From: Hydractinia symbiolongicarpus
Lineage: Eukaryota > Cnidaria > Hydrozoa > Anthoathecata > Hydractiniidae
Length of the DNA stretch: 64,000 nt
Assembly (NCBI RefSeq): GCF_029227915.1
Contig: NC_079878.1
Location: 13,702,001 to 13,766,000, forward strand
Direction: 5' to 3'
In this document: piece after piece, positions 24,725-34,900 of the stretch
How the letters are laid out: each line of letters starts with the position of its first letter
How positions within the stretch are numbered: the first letter of the stretch is position 1
The notes under the pieces: model-generated
Told to the model about the DNA's origin: nothing
Databases searched by the model: none
The model's input: only the letters and a program-made list of their open reading frames with translations
Position numbers and translations under genes: made by a program

Positions 24725-27700
24725 TTGTGTATGGCAAAAAAATTTTCCACTCTTTACTTCGCGGGGGACTTCTGCTCGGTCATCCAACCCGGATCTGATA
24801 TAACACAACCAGTGTGTTTGGTACCACCAAGACAAAAAAAACACCCATCGAGCAAAACTTTTTTTGTCTTGGTGTCCTTGTTGTCTCTAAAGATTTGAAT
24901 GCGATAAAAAATGTTAATCGAGATTCTTTTGTTATGTTAATATGAAGCTTTGTAATATGGAGCTTTGTTTGTCTCGTTTAATGTGCTTAAATGTCGCTGC
25001 AGCCCACGTGAATTTGTTCTGCCCGGATAATGAACATTGGCCTGATTAAGTACGGCAGCTTGCACCGATTAAGAACAGGGCAGAAAATACATAATCAGGG
25101 CAACATAATCAGGACAGGCCGGCTTATTACTCAAAAAATATTATTTGGCACTTATAAAAGAAGGGACATATAATCAGGGCAGGCCAGTTTATATACGACA
25201 GTGTAATATTATTTCTCATTTTTTATAGAACGAACATAATCGGGGAAGGCCGGCTTATGTATGACAGTCAAATATTATTCCAGACTTATAGAACAAATAT
25301 AATCGGGGCCGACCGCTTTTATATCATTCGTCATCACTTCTGACAAGCGAATAGCCCTGGTGGCAAAGTTGTTGTTGCTCTCAAATGAAACGAAATTTCG
25401 CGGCAAATACTAAATTTTGGGATTCGCAAGTTTAATAACTTTTCACCAAACTTAATTCCCTCAAAAAGAATAATTTAGGTTCCGTGAAATTTTGTTACTT
25501 CAAAGTATATTATGCTGAAATGTATTTACTACAAGATTAGTTTTAAACTAAGAATTACGTCGAGACTTTTTCTTCCGCCATCTCTAGTTTTTAGGGGTGT
25601 TCTATCTTCCAGAGAATGTTTAATTCACAAAAGTTCGAAGAAAATGCCAATCACAGCCTGCCTGGCCAGCCATTATATCAGCGTTCATAATCCGGTCACC
25701 ACTACATAACCAGTGCAAAAAAAACATAATCGGATCATGTGTACATAATCCGGCTGTCCCGGTTGTAAACAGGCCGTTTTCGCAATCTGGGCAGAACAAA
25801 TTTAGCTTCAAGAAAAGATTTGTTTTTGTGTGAGATACGTTGTTTCCAAACCTGTTAACAATAAGTAAGTAGAAGGATTATACTTATGTCTTATATGAAA
25901 TTAAACTCAGAACGGATCCTGGCGTTGATCCAAACGCCGCATTTTATGAATGCATCACAATTTAAAGTCAATCAAGAACAGAACATTCCGTGTATGGCCA
26001 TGACTAAAACTGCTTGCATTTTGTTGGTCTTCCCTTCCCGATGGTCTGGCTTGTCGTAATAGCTTTAATGATGTAGCTAGGGAGCTAAATACTTATTTTT
26101 AAATTCTTGCATTTTATAAGTTAATAGTCGTAAAACTACTCTCACTTGTACTACAGCTATCAAGCTAGAACTGCACAAAATAGTGCTTTCATTAGAGTCC
26201 CTTTTTTCAGAAGCAACAAAAAACTTTTATCCTGCCCTGTGTAATTTTATCAACGAGGGTGCTGATAAGCCACATACACCGTAAAAAGTATAGGCGTTTT
26301 TGGTGAGTAAAATAACTTCTAAAGGAACCTTTGTGAGGCTGCTATCATGTATTCTTGCGGTCAGAATGTTCTCCTTCGTTGCTATCCGATGGAGAACAAA
26401 GTGGACTTTTCACGGTCAAACCTTCAAAGTAGCAACCTTACTTAAACAGAATTTACATGTAAAACGTCGTTAAAATGTCGCAAAATGGCAAAAATTAAGC
26501 AGTATCTAAAACATATTAAAGATTTGACTAAAAAAAAAAGAATTCCTTGAAAAATCCAGTATTGTATTTATGAAGATTTCACCACAAAAACATTAATTAC
26601 GGCATTTGTACCCCATTTCATAATGGCTGCCCGTGATTGGTTGACACGAATCAGACCGCAAGAATATATATAAAAAGATATTTGTTGAATCATGAAAAAA
26701 TATTGTTGTTCATTGCACGGAACAGTCAAGTTGAACTAATAAATTAACCAATAACATAACATAGTTAGCCCTTGCAGTACAACTAGACGCTACCCACAGT
26801 ATGTTACAGGTTTCTTTGTTTTCTTCCCTTTTTTATGTTTTTTCTTGAAATTATAAATGATGTTGTTGATTTATCAAATCTGACAAATTTATTAATTGAG
26901 TGTCTACCCTTTTTTGTATCAACTTGTTCAATTCAATTCGAAAACAATGACCAATCAATTTCCTCGATAATAAACAAACAAATTTGTAAAATTCAATAAA
27001 TTGATTTCAACAAAATAAGTCCTGTATTGTCCACAGGTTTGAAAATCTTGTATCGCCTGCTCAATATTATACTTGTTTAACAATGATATCAAAGCCAGCT
27101 TGACTAAATTTATATATATATTTTTATTTATATAGTATACCTTTTGTGTATCACATGGCATTGATTTGTATCTTTTTAATAAATTCTAACTTTAAATCAG
27201 ATAAGTAGACAATAATTAAACAACCTAGTATTAATTCAGTTCTGGTAAAATTGTATTCTTCTTTCTCAATTTTAAATATACTTTCTTTTTCAGATCATTT
27301 GTTATGAAACCATGCACCATCAGCAGTTTCGAAAAATCTTCAACGAGAGAAATTTTTAAGGATTTTATTGGTAACTTAACAGAGTAATAATTCATTGAAA
27401 TTGAAATTGTTCAGAAGTTATTATATATATTCGAATCGTGAAGTTCATACATAGCAATCCTGCATCCTGGAATTTTCGAGATCAGTTATAAAAAAATCCA
27501 GTTAAAGTTTTAACTATTGTTTTAGAATATATACTATATATATGTAAAAAAAAAATTATTTTTTATTTATCAAGTTGTATTTTACGCAATAATAATTGAG
27601 AATTAGGATACTTATGATGTGTTTATATACCCCATTGTTCTCCGTTTTAAAGTCTACTTCAAATTTCAGAATCTTTTAGGCTAAGGACGGAAATCTTCAA

Positions 27701-28178
27701 GTCGCAGGGCTTCTTATTTAAAAATTTTCCCCTGGGCAATAAGCTTATTCACAAGCCTCTATGCAATTCCGTACTGCATTTCTGTCATATTTGGCGGAAA
27801 ATGTTTCAGCAGAATAGCTTTCAGACACAATTTGTTATTACAGCACAAGAATTTTTGGAGATTTGATAAGTCAAAAATGTATGCGTAAGTCTTTTGAACG
27901 AATTTTAACCAAAAATCAAAAGCAATGATTAAGTGAAATTACACAACAAGAAGGCTAGAGGCGTTTAAAGTGTACATATATTTAATCAAGATCTAACTTT
28001 ATAGATAGAGCCTTAGCCAAATGTGAAAATAACGAAAATAATAAGTTCTAACACTGCAGTTTTTATAGATTTCAAACGTCCACCATTTTCCATTTTAATT
28101 TTAAATCCCGTTCTAAATTTGAATGTTTGAAATCGTTATTAGTAATTCGGGGCGCATTAGTGGTAACTATGGCTAGTT
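24725..28178. repeat. Tandem segmental duplication, copy A
   Basis: Without its 783-bp insertion (25016-25798), this segment matches copy B (28179-31253) nearly base for base from about 25850 onward, and with more differences before that. Shared landmarks are TTCGCGGGGGA near the start, CAGCCCACGTGAATTT, and GGGGCGCATTAGTGGTAACT at the end. I recognise no gene in the unit. It includes a TATA-like stretch and an incomplete copy of the MITE seen at 42808 (start at 26253). It may itself be a non-autonomous mobile element. Confidence 0.88.
25016..25798. mobile_element. Insertion with short inverted ends in copy A
   Basis: The ends are GTTCTGCCC (25016-25024) and GGGCAGAAC (25789-25797), flanked by AATTT on both sides. 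Copy B lacks this sequence and reads straight through the site. Inside, about 25104-25320 holds four diverged units of 61-66 bp built around CATAATC(A/G)GGG..GGCCGGCTTAT. There is no coding region. Confidence 0.8.
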
Positions 28179-29508
28179 TTATGTGTATGGGAGAAGTTTT
28201 TTTCTTACTCTCAACTTCGCGGGGGAACTTCGGCTCGAACATCCAACCTAGGTTTGATATAACACAACCTGTGTGTTTGGTACCATCAAGACAAAAATAA
28301 CACTGATCGAGCAAAACTTATCTTGTCTCGGTTTCTTTGTTGTCTCTGAAGATTTGACTGCCATAAAAAATATTAATCGAGATTCTTTTGTTATGTTAAT
28401 TTAAAGCTTTGTAATATTGTCTCGTTTAATATGCTTAAATGTCACTGCAGCCCACGTGAATTTATCTTCAAGAAAAAGTTTGTTTTTCTTTGTCCAAGTT
28501 GTTTCGAAACTTGTTAACAGTAAGTAGAAGGATTACTTATATTTTATATGAAATTAAACTCAGAACGGTTTATGGCGTTGATCCAAAGGCCGCAATTTAT
28601 AAATGCATCACAATTTAAAGTCAATCAAGAACAGAACATTCCGTGTATGGCCATGACTAAAACTGCTTGCATTTTGTTGGTCTTCCCTTCCCGATGGTCT
28701 GGCTTGTCGTAATAGCTTTAATGATGTAGCTAGGGAGCTAAATACTTATTTTTAAATTCTTGCATTTTATAAGTTAATAGTCGTAAAACTACTCTCACTT
28801 GTACTACAGCTATCAAGCTAGAGCTGCACAAAATAGTGCTTTCATTAGAGTCCCTTTTTTCAGAAGCAACAAAAAACTTTTATCCTGCCCTGTGTAATTT
28901 TATCAACGAGGGTGCTGATAAGCCACATACACCGTAAAAAGTATAGGCGTTTTGGGTGAGTAAAATAACTTCTAAAGGAACCTTTGTGAGGCTGCTATCA
29001 TGTATTCTTGCGGTCAGAATGTTCTCCTTCGTTGCTATCCGATGGAGAACAAAGTGGACTTTTCACGGTCAAACCTTCAAAGTAGCAACCTTACTTAAAC
29101 AGAATTTACAAGTAAAACGTCGTTAAAATGTCGCAAAATGATATGATATGAGAATGGTTAGGTGGATGTGTAATGCCAGTCTGAGAGACAGAAAGAGTTC
29201 AGATGAGCTAAGAAGCAGGCTAAGTCTCTGTAGAATTAAAGATGTTATCCAGATAAGAAGATTGAATTGGCTGGGGCACTTGGAAAGAATGGAGGAGGAT
29301 AATTGGGTAAGAAAGTGTAGAGACTTGATAGTTCCTGGGGCAAAGCCCAGAGGCAGACCGAGAAAGACTTGGCAGGAGGTTATAAGGACAGACTTAATAG
29401 AGAAGAAGTTGAGTTTAGATCTAACACAGTCTAGATCAGATTGGAAGAGGGTCATTAATATACCCCGTCCAACCCATGCTAGCATGGAAAACGGACGTTA
29501 AGCCGAGA

Positions 29509-29540
<32 letters not shown>

Positions 29541-31253
29541 AATGGCAAAAATTAAGCAGTATCTAAAACATATTAAAGATTTGACTAAAAAAAAAAGAAT
29601 TCCTTGAAAAATCCAGTATTGTATTTATGAAGATTTCACCACAAAAACATTAATTACGGCATTTGTACCCCATTTCATAATGGCTGCTTAACCGGAATAC
29701 TGGCCCGTGATTGGTTGACACGAATCCGACCGCAAGAATATATATAAAAAGATATTTGTTGAATCATGAAAAAATATTGTTGTTCATTGCACGGAACAGT
29801 CAAGTTGAACTGATAAATTAACCAATAACATAACATAGTTAGCCCTTGCAGTACAACTAGACGCTACCCACAGTATGTTACAGGTTTCTTTGTTTTCTTC
29901 ACTTTTTCATGTTTTTTCTTGAAATTATAAATGATGTTGATTTATCAAATCTGACAAATTTATTGAGTGTCTACCCTTTTTTGTATCAACTTGTTGAATT
30001 CAATACGAAAACAATGACCAATCAATTTCCTCGATAATAAACACTCAAATTTGTAAAATTCAATAAATCGATTTCGACAAAATAAGTCCTGTATTGTCCA
30101 CAGGTTTGAAAATCTTGTATCGCCTGCTTAATATTATACTTGTTTAACAATGATATCAAAGCCAGCTTGACTAAATTTATATATATATTTTTATTTATAT
30201 AGTATACCTTTTGTGTATAACATGGCATTGATTTGTATCTTTTTAATAAATTCTAACTTTAAATCAGATAAGTAGACAATAATTAAACAACCTAGTATTA
30301 ATTCAGTTCTGGTAAAATTGTATTCTTCTTTCTCAATTTTAAATATACTTTCTTTTTCAGATCATTTGTTATCAAACCATGCACCATCAGCATTTTCGAA
30401 AAATCTTCAACGAGAGAAATTTTTTAAGGATTTTATTGGTAACTTAACGGAGTAATAATTCATTGAAATTTTTCAGAAGTTATTATATATATTCGAATCG
30501 TGAAGTTCATACATAGCAATCCTGCATCCTGGAATTTTCGAGATCAGTTATAAAAAAATCCAGTTAAAGTTTAACTATTGTTTTAGAATATATACTATAT
30601 ATATGTAAAAAAAATTATTTTTTATTTATCAAGTTGTATTTTACGTTAATTACAATAATAATTGAGAATTAGGATACTTATGATGTGTTTATATACCCCA
30701 TTGTTCTCCGTTTTAAAGTCTACTTCAAATTTCAGAATCTTTTAGCCTAATGACGGAAATCTTCAAGTCGCAGGGCTTCTTATTTAAAAATTTTCCCCTG
30801 GGCAATAAGCTTATTCACAAGCCTCTTTGCAATTCCGTACTGCATTTCTATTATATTCGTCATATTTGGCGGAAAATGTTTCAGCAGAATAGCTTTCAGA
30901 CACAATTTGTTATTACAGCACAAGAATTTTTGGAGATTTGATAAGTCAAAAATGTATGCGTAAGTCTTTTAAACGAATTTTAACCAAAAATCAAAAGCAA
31001 TGATTACGTGAAATTACACAACAAGAAGGCTAGAGGCGTTTAAAGTGTACATATATTTAATCAAGATCTAACTTTATAGATAGAGCCTTAGCCAAATGTG
31101 AAAATAACGAAAATAATAAGTTCTAACACTGCAGTTTTTATAGATTTCAAACGTCCACCATTTTCCATTTTAATTTTAAATCCCGTTCTAAATTTGAATG
31201 TTTGAAATCGTTATTAGTAATTCGGGGCGCATTAGTGGTAACTATGGCTAGTC
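28179..31253. repeat. Tandem segmental duplication, copy B
   Basis: Second, head-to-tail copy of the unit at 24725-28178. It lacks the 783-bp insertion but carries a 398-bp LINE fragment (29141-29538) and a 14-base extra stretch near 29690. The short minus-strand frames at 26955-27161 and 30022-30228 are the same site in both copies and look like chance. Confidence 0.88.
29141..29538 (+). mobile_element. 5'-truncated LINE fragment with target duplication
   Basis: The frame from 29148 to about 29500 encodes the end of a LINE reverse transcriptase: LNWLGHLERMEEDNWVRKC and then KPRGRPRKTWQEVI, a very common LINE C-terminal pattern. It ends in a (GAT)n run at about 29508-29538. AAAATG stands on both sides (29135-29140 and 29539-29544). 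Copy A has this hexamer only once, so copy A preserves the empty site. Confidence 0.9.
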
Positions 31254-32040
31254 AATAATAGTACGGAAAGAATCCAAGCCAAAAGGCGTGAGTCTTTGAC
31301 TAATCCTGGCGGATGGGAGTTAAAACTATAGCCTAACAGGTTATCAGTAACCACGCAGTACGGAACCTAAATTTCCTTCGCCGGCTGCGGGCCACATATT
31401 GTTGGACTACGCATAGAGTGTGAAAATTACGTCACGATTTTGACGTCACAGGCCCCTTAGGTGAGATGGGGAGGGTTGCGGGCCATAGCTATTTGATTTT
31501 TGACTGACTGGGTGACTGATTAGTCAAAATGAATCAGTCAAAATCTGTAAGCTATAATTTGCAACCCTCTCAGTCTATATGGTAGCGACGTCACAACTTT
31601 GACGTCAACATCGCTATAGGCGAATTGGAGAGGGCTGTGAACCATGGCTTTTCGCCGTAAAAAAATTACAATTTTTAACGCCCTCCGTTTGCAACGCCTG
31701 GATCGTCGACATCTTCGCTTGGCTAACATTTTTCGTCAAATTTACACTTAGTCACGCGACTTATCTGACTAACCCTGGATCCGCACCTGATTGGTGTGTG
31801 GTGATTGATTAACCTGTAAAAAGCTGTACTGTCTTTAAATTTTAATTATTATTTTCGTATGATTAATTTTTGCAATAAACTATGCCAGTGACAAGGGTCT
31901 ACTCCTTCTAGTAACAACATGCCACTCTAAACCAATATACAATCGCACTTTATCTCCGTTAGAATATTAAAGCTCGTAGACATAGATCTAACGAACATGA
32001 AAAACTAGATAAAAACCTGTTAAATGTGATACATTCAAAT
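31254..32040. repeat. Palindromic repeat region, no gene
   Basis: Arms around about 31525 mirror each other loosely (GAGGGTTGCGGGCCATAGC at 31471; GCTATAATTTGCAACCCTC at 31551). Each has a TGACGTCA-type block further out. The right edge at about 31789 ends with GGATCCGCACCTG. It looks like an old inverted-repeat element. Confidence 0.45.
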
Positions 32041-32076
32041 TTAATGGATATTTAAGACATTAAATAAAAAACAACG

Positions 32077-32235
32077 TTACTATGGAAAGTTTATCATTTC
32101 TTGAACATCATCCTCTGCAATTATATAAATACATGCTCAACATCATTTTACTTTGCCTGATGATGGGAGAAAGATCTCCCGAAACGTCGCCTACTAAACT
32201 ATCATGTTCAAGAAATGATAAACTTTCCATAGTAA
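32077..32235. repeat. Palindromic element with hammerhead-ribozyme-like core
   Basis: Perfect 32-bp arms at 32077-32108 and 32204-32235. Between them lie CTGATGA (32157-32163), a stem GGGAGA-AAGA-TCTCCC (32165-32180) and GAAACGTC (32181-32188). This is the order of a hammerhead ribozyme with a very short stem III, the form known from Penelope-like retroelements. One extra T (32164) sits between the core and stem II. Confidence 0.55.
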
Positions 32236-32482
32236 TATGAATACTAATACTAAACAGACAAACCGAAATAATATCTTCAATAAAAAACAATGTGTTTACA
32301 ACGTTTCGTTTTGTCCAGCACACCCATTATCAAGTCTTCTGCAAGTTCTACTACTTTACAGCGAAATAAGTATGTTACAAATTCAATACAGGTTTGTCAC
32401 GTTGGATAAAGGAGGGTGTGATCGTGTAGTATATGTCTAAAATGTAACGAGTACATGAAAAAACGCTGTTCAGGTAGGAAAT

Positions 32483-32577
32483 CAACCTCATCCCCAGGGC
32501 GTCTTGTATCTTTTTTGACACCGACGTCTAACGTACCGATGTCAGAAAAGATACGAGATGCCCTGGGGATGAGGTTG
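32483..32577. repeat. Hairpin MITE, near-perfect palindrome
   Basis: CAACCTCATCCCCAGGGC (32483-32500) is mirrored exactly at 32560-32577. Pairing continues inward with a few mismatches, so most of the 95 bp can form one hairpin. It belongs to the same family as 21801-21899. Confidence 0.9.
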
Positions 32578-33442
32578 GTGGAAAATGTAAACTAGTTCTA
32601 CACCCACACTAAATTCTTGATGTTGACGCTCTTACTATGCCTGATGTTACCCGCAGTGGAGTTATATGCGGAATTGTAGCATAGATCACTGAGATTCTTT
32701 TTTCTCAATCCGAAACCGGATCCTTAATCCGAAACCACGAATCTTGAATCTGGATCTTCAGGTGGGAGTTCTCATATTTGTGTCATCAATACAACTTGTT
32801 CCCATGACGTTTTTTAAGTAAGTTAAGAAGACCATGAAAAGACTAAAAAGAGTAAAAAACAAATCCTAGGGATGAGGAAGCCTCAGTTATCTCATCGCTG
32901 ATATATTTGTTCAAAATATTTTCTTTAAAGCGAGAAATTCGATATTTTTTTTCTGTTAATTTTGTTTTTTTATTTACATGCTAAATATTTATTTTGACGG
33001 CTTTCTTCTTTTTATTTCCTGAATCCATCTAAGACAAAAAAAAAAAAGCTTTTCAAAAACTTGCCAACTTAAAACTTCGGGCACTGAGATAAAATAACAT
33101 TTCTAAAATGATCATTCATCAATCACAAAGTTAATGTTTTTGGGCTTATACTTTTACTGTATTTTATTTTATCTTTTTTTTGTCTACTATTTATTTGTCT
33201 TATGTGTCTGAATCCGTCTACATTCAAAGTTATCTTCTTACATCTTCGTCAACCTTTATCCGGTGACTTATATTTTATTTGATATAAAGATGGAACCTCG
33301 ATGAAAACTTTGACAATTTCCTTAAGTAATATATTGTCCTTTACTTCTTAACTTGAAGACTGTCTTTCTGCTCAGCGTTTGTATTACATGCATATACTCT
33401 GAAACATTGACGATGGAGATTTTGCGTTCCCTTTAGATTAAA

Positions 33443-34900
33443 ATGTATTGTACTTCATGGAAACGTGCTTTGTTAATTCCTGTATTCGCTATGTGGATAG
33501 TTTATGTGTTGTATCAACACACTAATGCTGAATCTCAGCCTGAATTTAACCAAATTTGTGTGAAGTGCACGAGGAAGGAAAAGCTGGAAGAAAGGTTTAA
33601 TTTTAGTACATTAGAAAAAATACATCAGTTGATTTGGAGGCAAATACATTCTCTTCAAGAAAAAGGAGATTGTAGAAAAAAGAAAATACTCGTATGTGAT
33701 GCGGATGGTCATTTTGCAGGTTTGGGTTCGATGGTGCATCGGTATGGCGTGTGCATGCATGTTGCTTTTGGTTTGGGTCGACTTGTTATCATTAACTCAA
33801 AACATTACGACCATTTTGGCGGATTAAATAAATGGCTGTTACCGCTTTCTAAAAAATGCAACTATTTGAAAAAAAAATATCCAGAATACTCCAATTTTTG
33901 TAATCTAAGCCAATCACACTGCTACAAAAATAATGGGCATGACATCAACAACACATACAAGGTACTACAGTTTTCTCCAAGTCCCATGTTTCCTTATCCA
34001 AGACATGTTCCGGGGGCTATACCAAAAGTAATAGAGAAAGCCTTACTCAAGTTGGGAATAGAAGACCCTAAAATGTGGTTTTCAGCTCAATTTTTAGGAT
34101 ATCTTTTACTAAGATCGAATAGAGATTTTAAATACACCTGGAAAGTTTTAAGTAAAAGAGTCAATTTTCGGTATCCAGTTGTCTCGATGCATATTAGGCA
34201 TGGGGATAAGTTGATAAGAGAAGCGAAGTACGTGAAAGAAGAAACGTTTCTGAAAGCTGCAGAACGATATTTTAACACGAGCCTACCAAGTACTTCCCTT
34301 CAGCGAATATATGTTGCTAGTGATGACAAAAACATTGAAAAAAAATTAAACAGCCTCATACCCACAAGAAAATTCAAGCTAATTTTTTTGCCAAGAACTT
34401 ATCGAAATGAAGGTTTAAAATCTTACACAAAAACAAACTTTCCTGCCGAGGTTATCGAGTCAATTCTTGTTGACATTTATTTCCTCGTTTATTCAAACTA
34501 CACAATATGCACTTACACTTCAAATATATGCCGACTGGTAAACTTATTGAGGCAAGCACGCCAACCGTATAAAATCAAAAACAAGATCGAATCTCTAGAT
34601 ACAAAAGAAATGTTTTATGAATATTTTGGATATAGCTATGAGGGAACGGATAAGTTTCGTGTTTCGATAAATGTGAATAATCAAGCTATGTATCACAACA
34701 GAACAAAACTACTGCAGTATCAGAAAGGTGAACTTTTTAAAATAGAGACAGAAAAATCTAATTTGGACGAACATCTTTTGTTTGTTAAAAGAAAACACAG
34801 TAAAAAAAATGATAGTACGGGTTATGTAAAACAAAGCGATATTGCAACATGGCCAGGTTATCCTGAGTACTTCTTTTACAAAGAGAAAAACAAAAGCTAA
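33443..34900 (+). CDS. GT23 fucosyltransferase, FUT8-like, single exon
   Basis: An uninterrupted frame of 485 residues. Residues 8-24 form one hydrophobic segment after a short basic start, as in type II Golgi membrane enzymes. GLGSMVHRYGVCMHVAFG (about 93-110) is the first nucleotide-sugar fold motif. HIRHGDK (about 250-256) matches the GDP-fucose site HVRRTDK of FUT8, with the second Arg replaced by His. YVASDD (290-295) and DIYFLVYSNYTICTYTSNIC (344-363) match later motifs. The C-terminus (GELFKIE.. and GYPEYFFYKEK) may be a remnant of the FUT8 SH3-like end. FUT8 itself adds alpha-1,6-fucose to the innermost GlcNAc of N-glycans; the acceptor here may differ. A TTTAG just before the ATG could be a splice acceptor for a 5' untranslated exon. 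Human FUT8 is longer (575). Confidence 0.75.
   Translation: MYCTSWKRALLIPVFAMWIVYVLYQHTNAESQPEFNQICVKCTRKEKLEERFNFSTLEKIHQLIWRQIHSLQEKGDCRKKKILVCDADGHFAGLGSMVHRYGVCMHVAFGLGRLVIINSKHYDHFGGLNKWLLPLSKKCNYLKKKYPEYSNFCNLSQSHCYKNNGHDINNTYKVLQFSPSPMFPYPRHVPGAIPKVIEKALLKLGIEDPKMWFSAQFLGYLLLRSNRDFKYTWKVLSKRVNFRYPVVSMHIRHGDKLIREAKYVKEETFLKAAERYFNTSLPSTSLQRIYVASDDKNIEKKLNSLIPTRKFKLIFLPRTYRNEGLKSYTKTNFPAEVIESILVDIYFLVYSNYTICTYTSNICRLVNLLRQARQPYKIKNKIESLDTKEMFYEYFGYSYEGTDKFRVSINVNNQAMYHNRTKLLQYQKGELFKIETEKSNLDEHLLFVKRKHSKKNDSTGYVKQSDIATWPGYPEYFFYKEKNKS

Noticed and set aside
24626-24750. Upstream ATG at 24750 as the start of the OTU-like protein
   Set aside because: The extra residues come from the 54-bp repeats; ATG at 24612 starts the sequence with protein-like composition. 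It cannot be fully excluded.
25992-26818. Possible solo LTR in the duplicated unit (TGTATGG..TGTTACA)
   Set aside because: A TATA-like box is present, but I found no target duplication, primer-binding site or internal region.
29123-29485. Minus-strand frame of 120 codons
   Set aside because: It is the antisense of the LINE fragment, which reads as reverse transcriptase on the plus strand.
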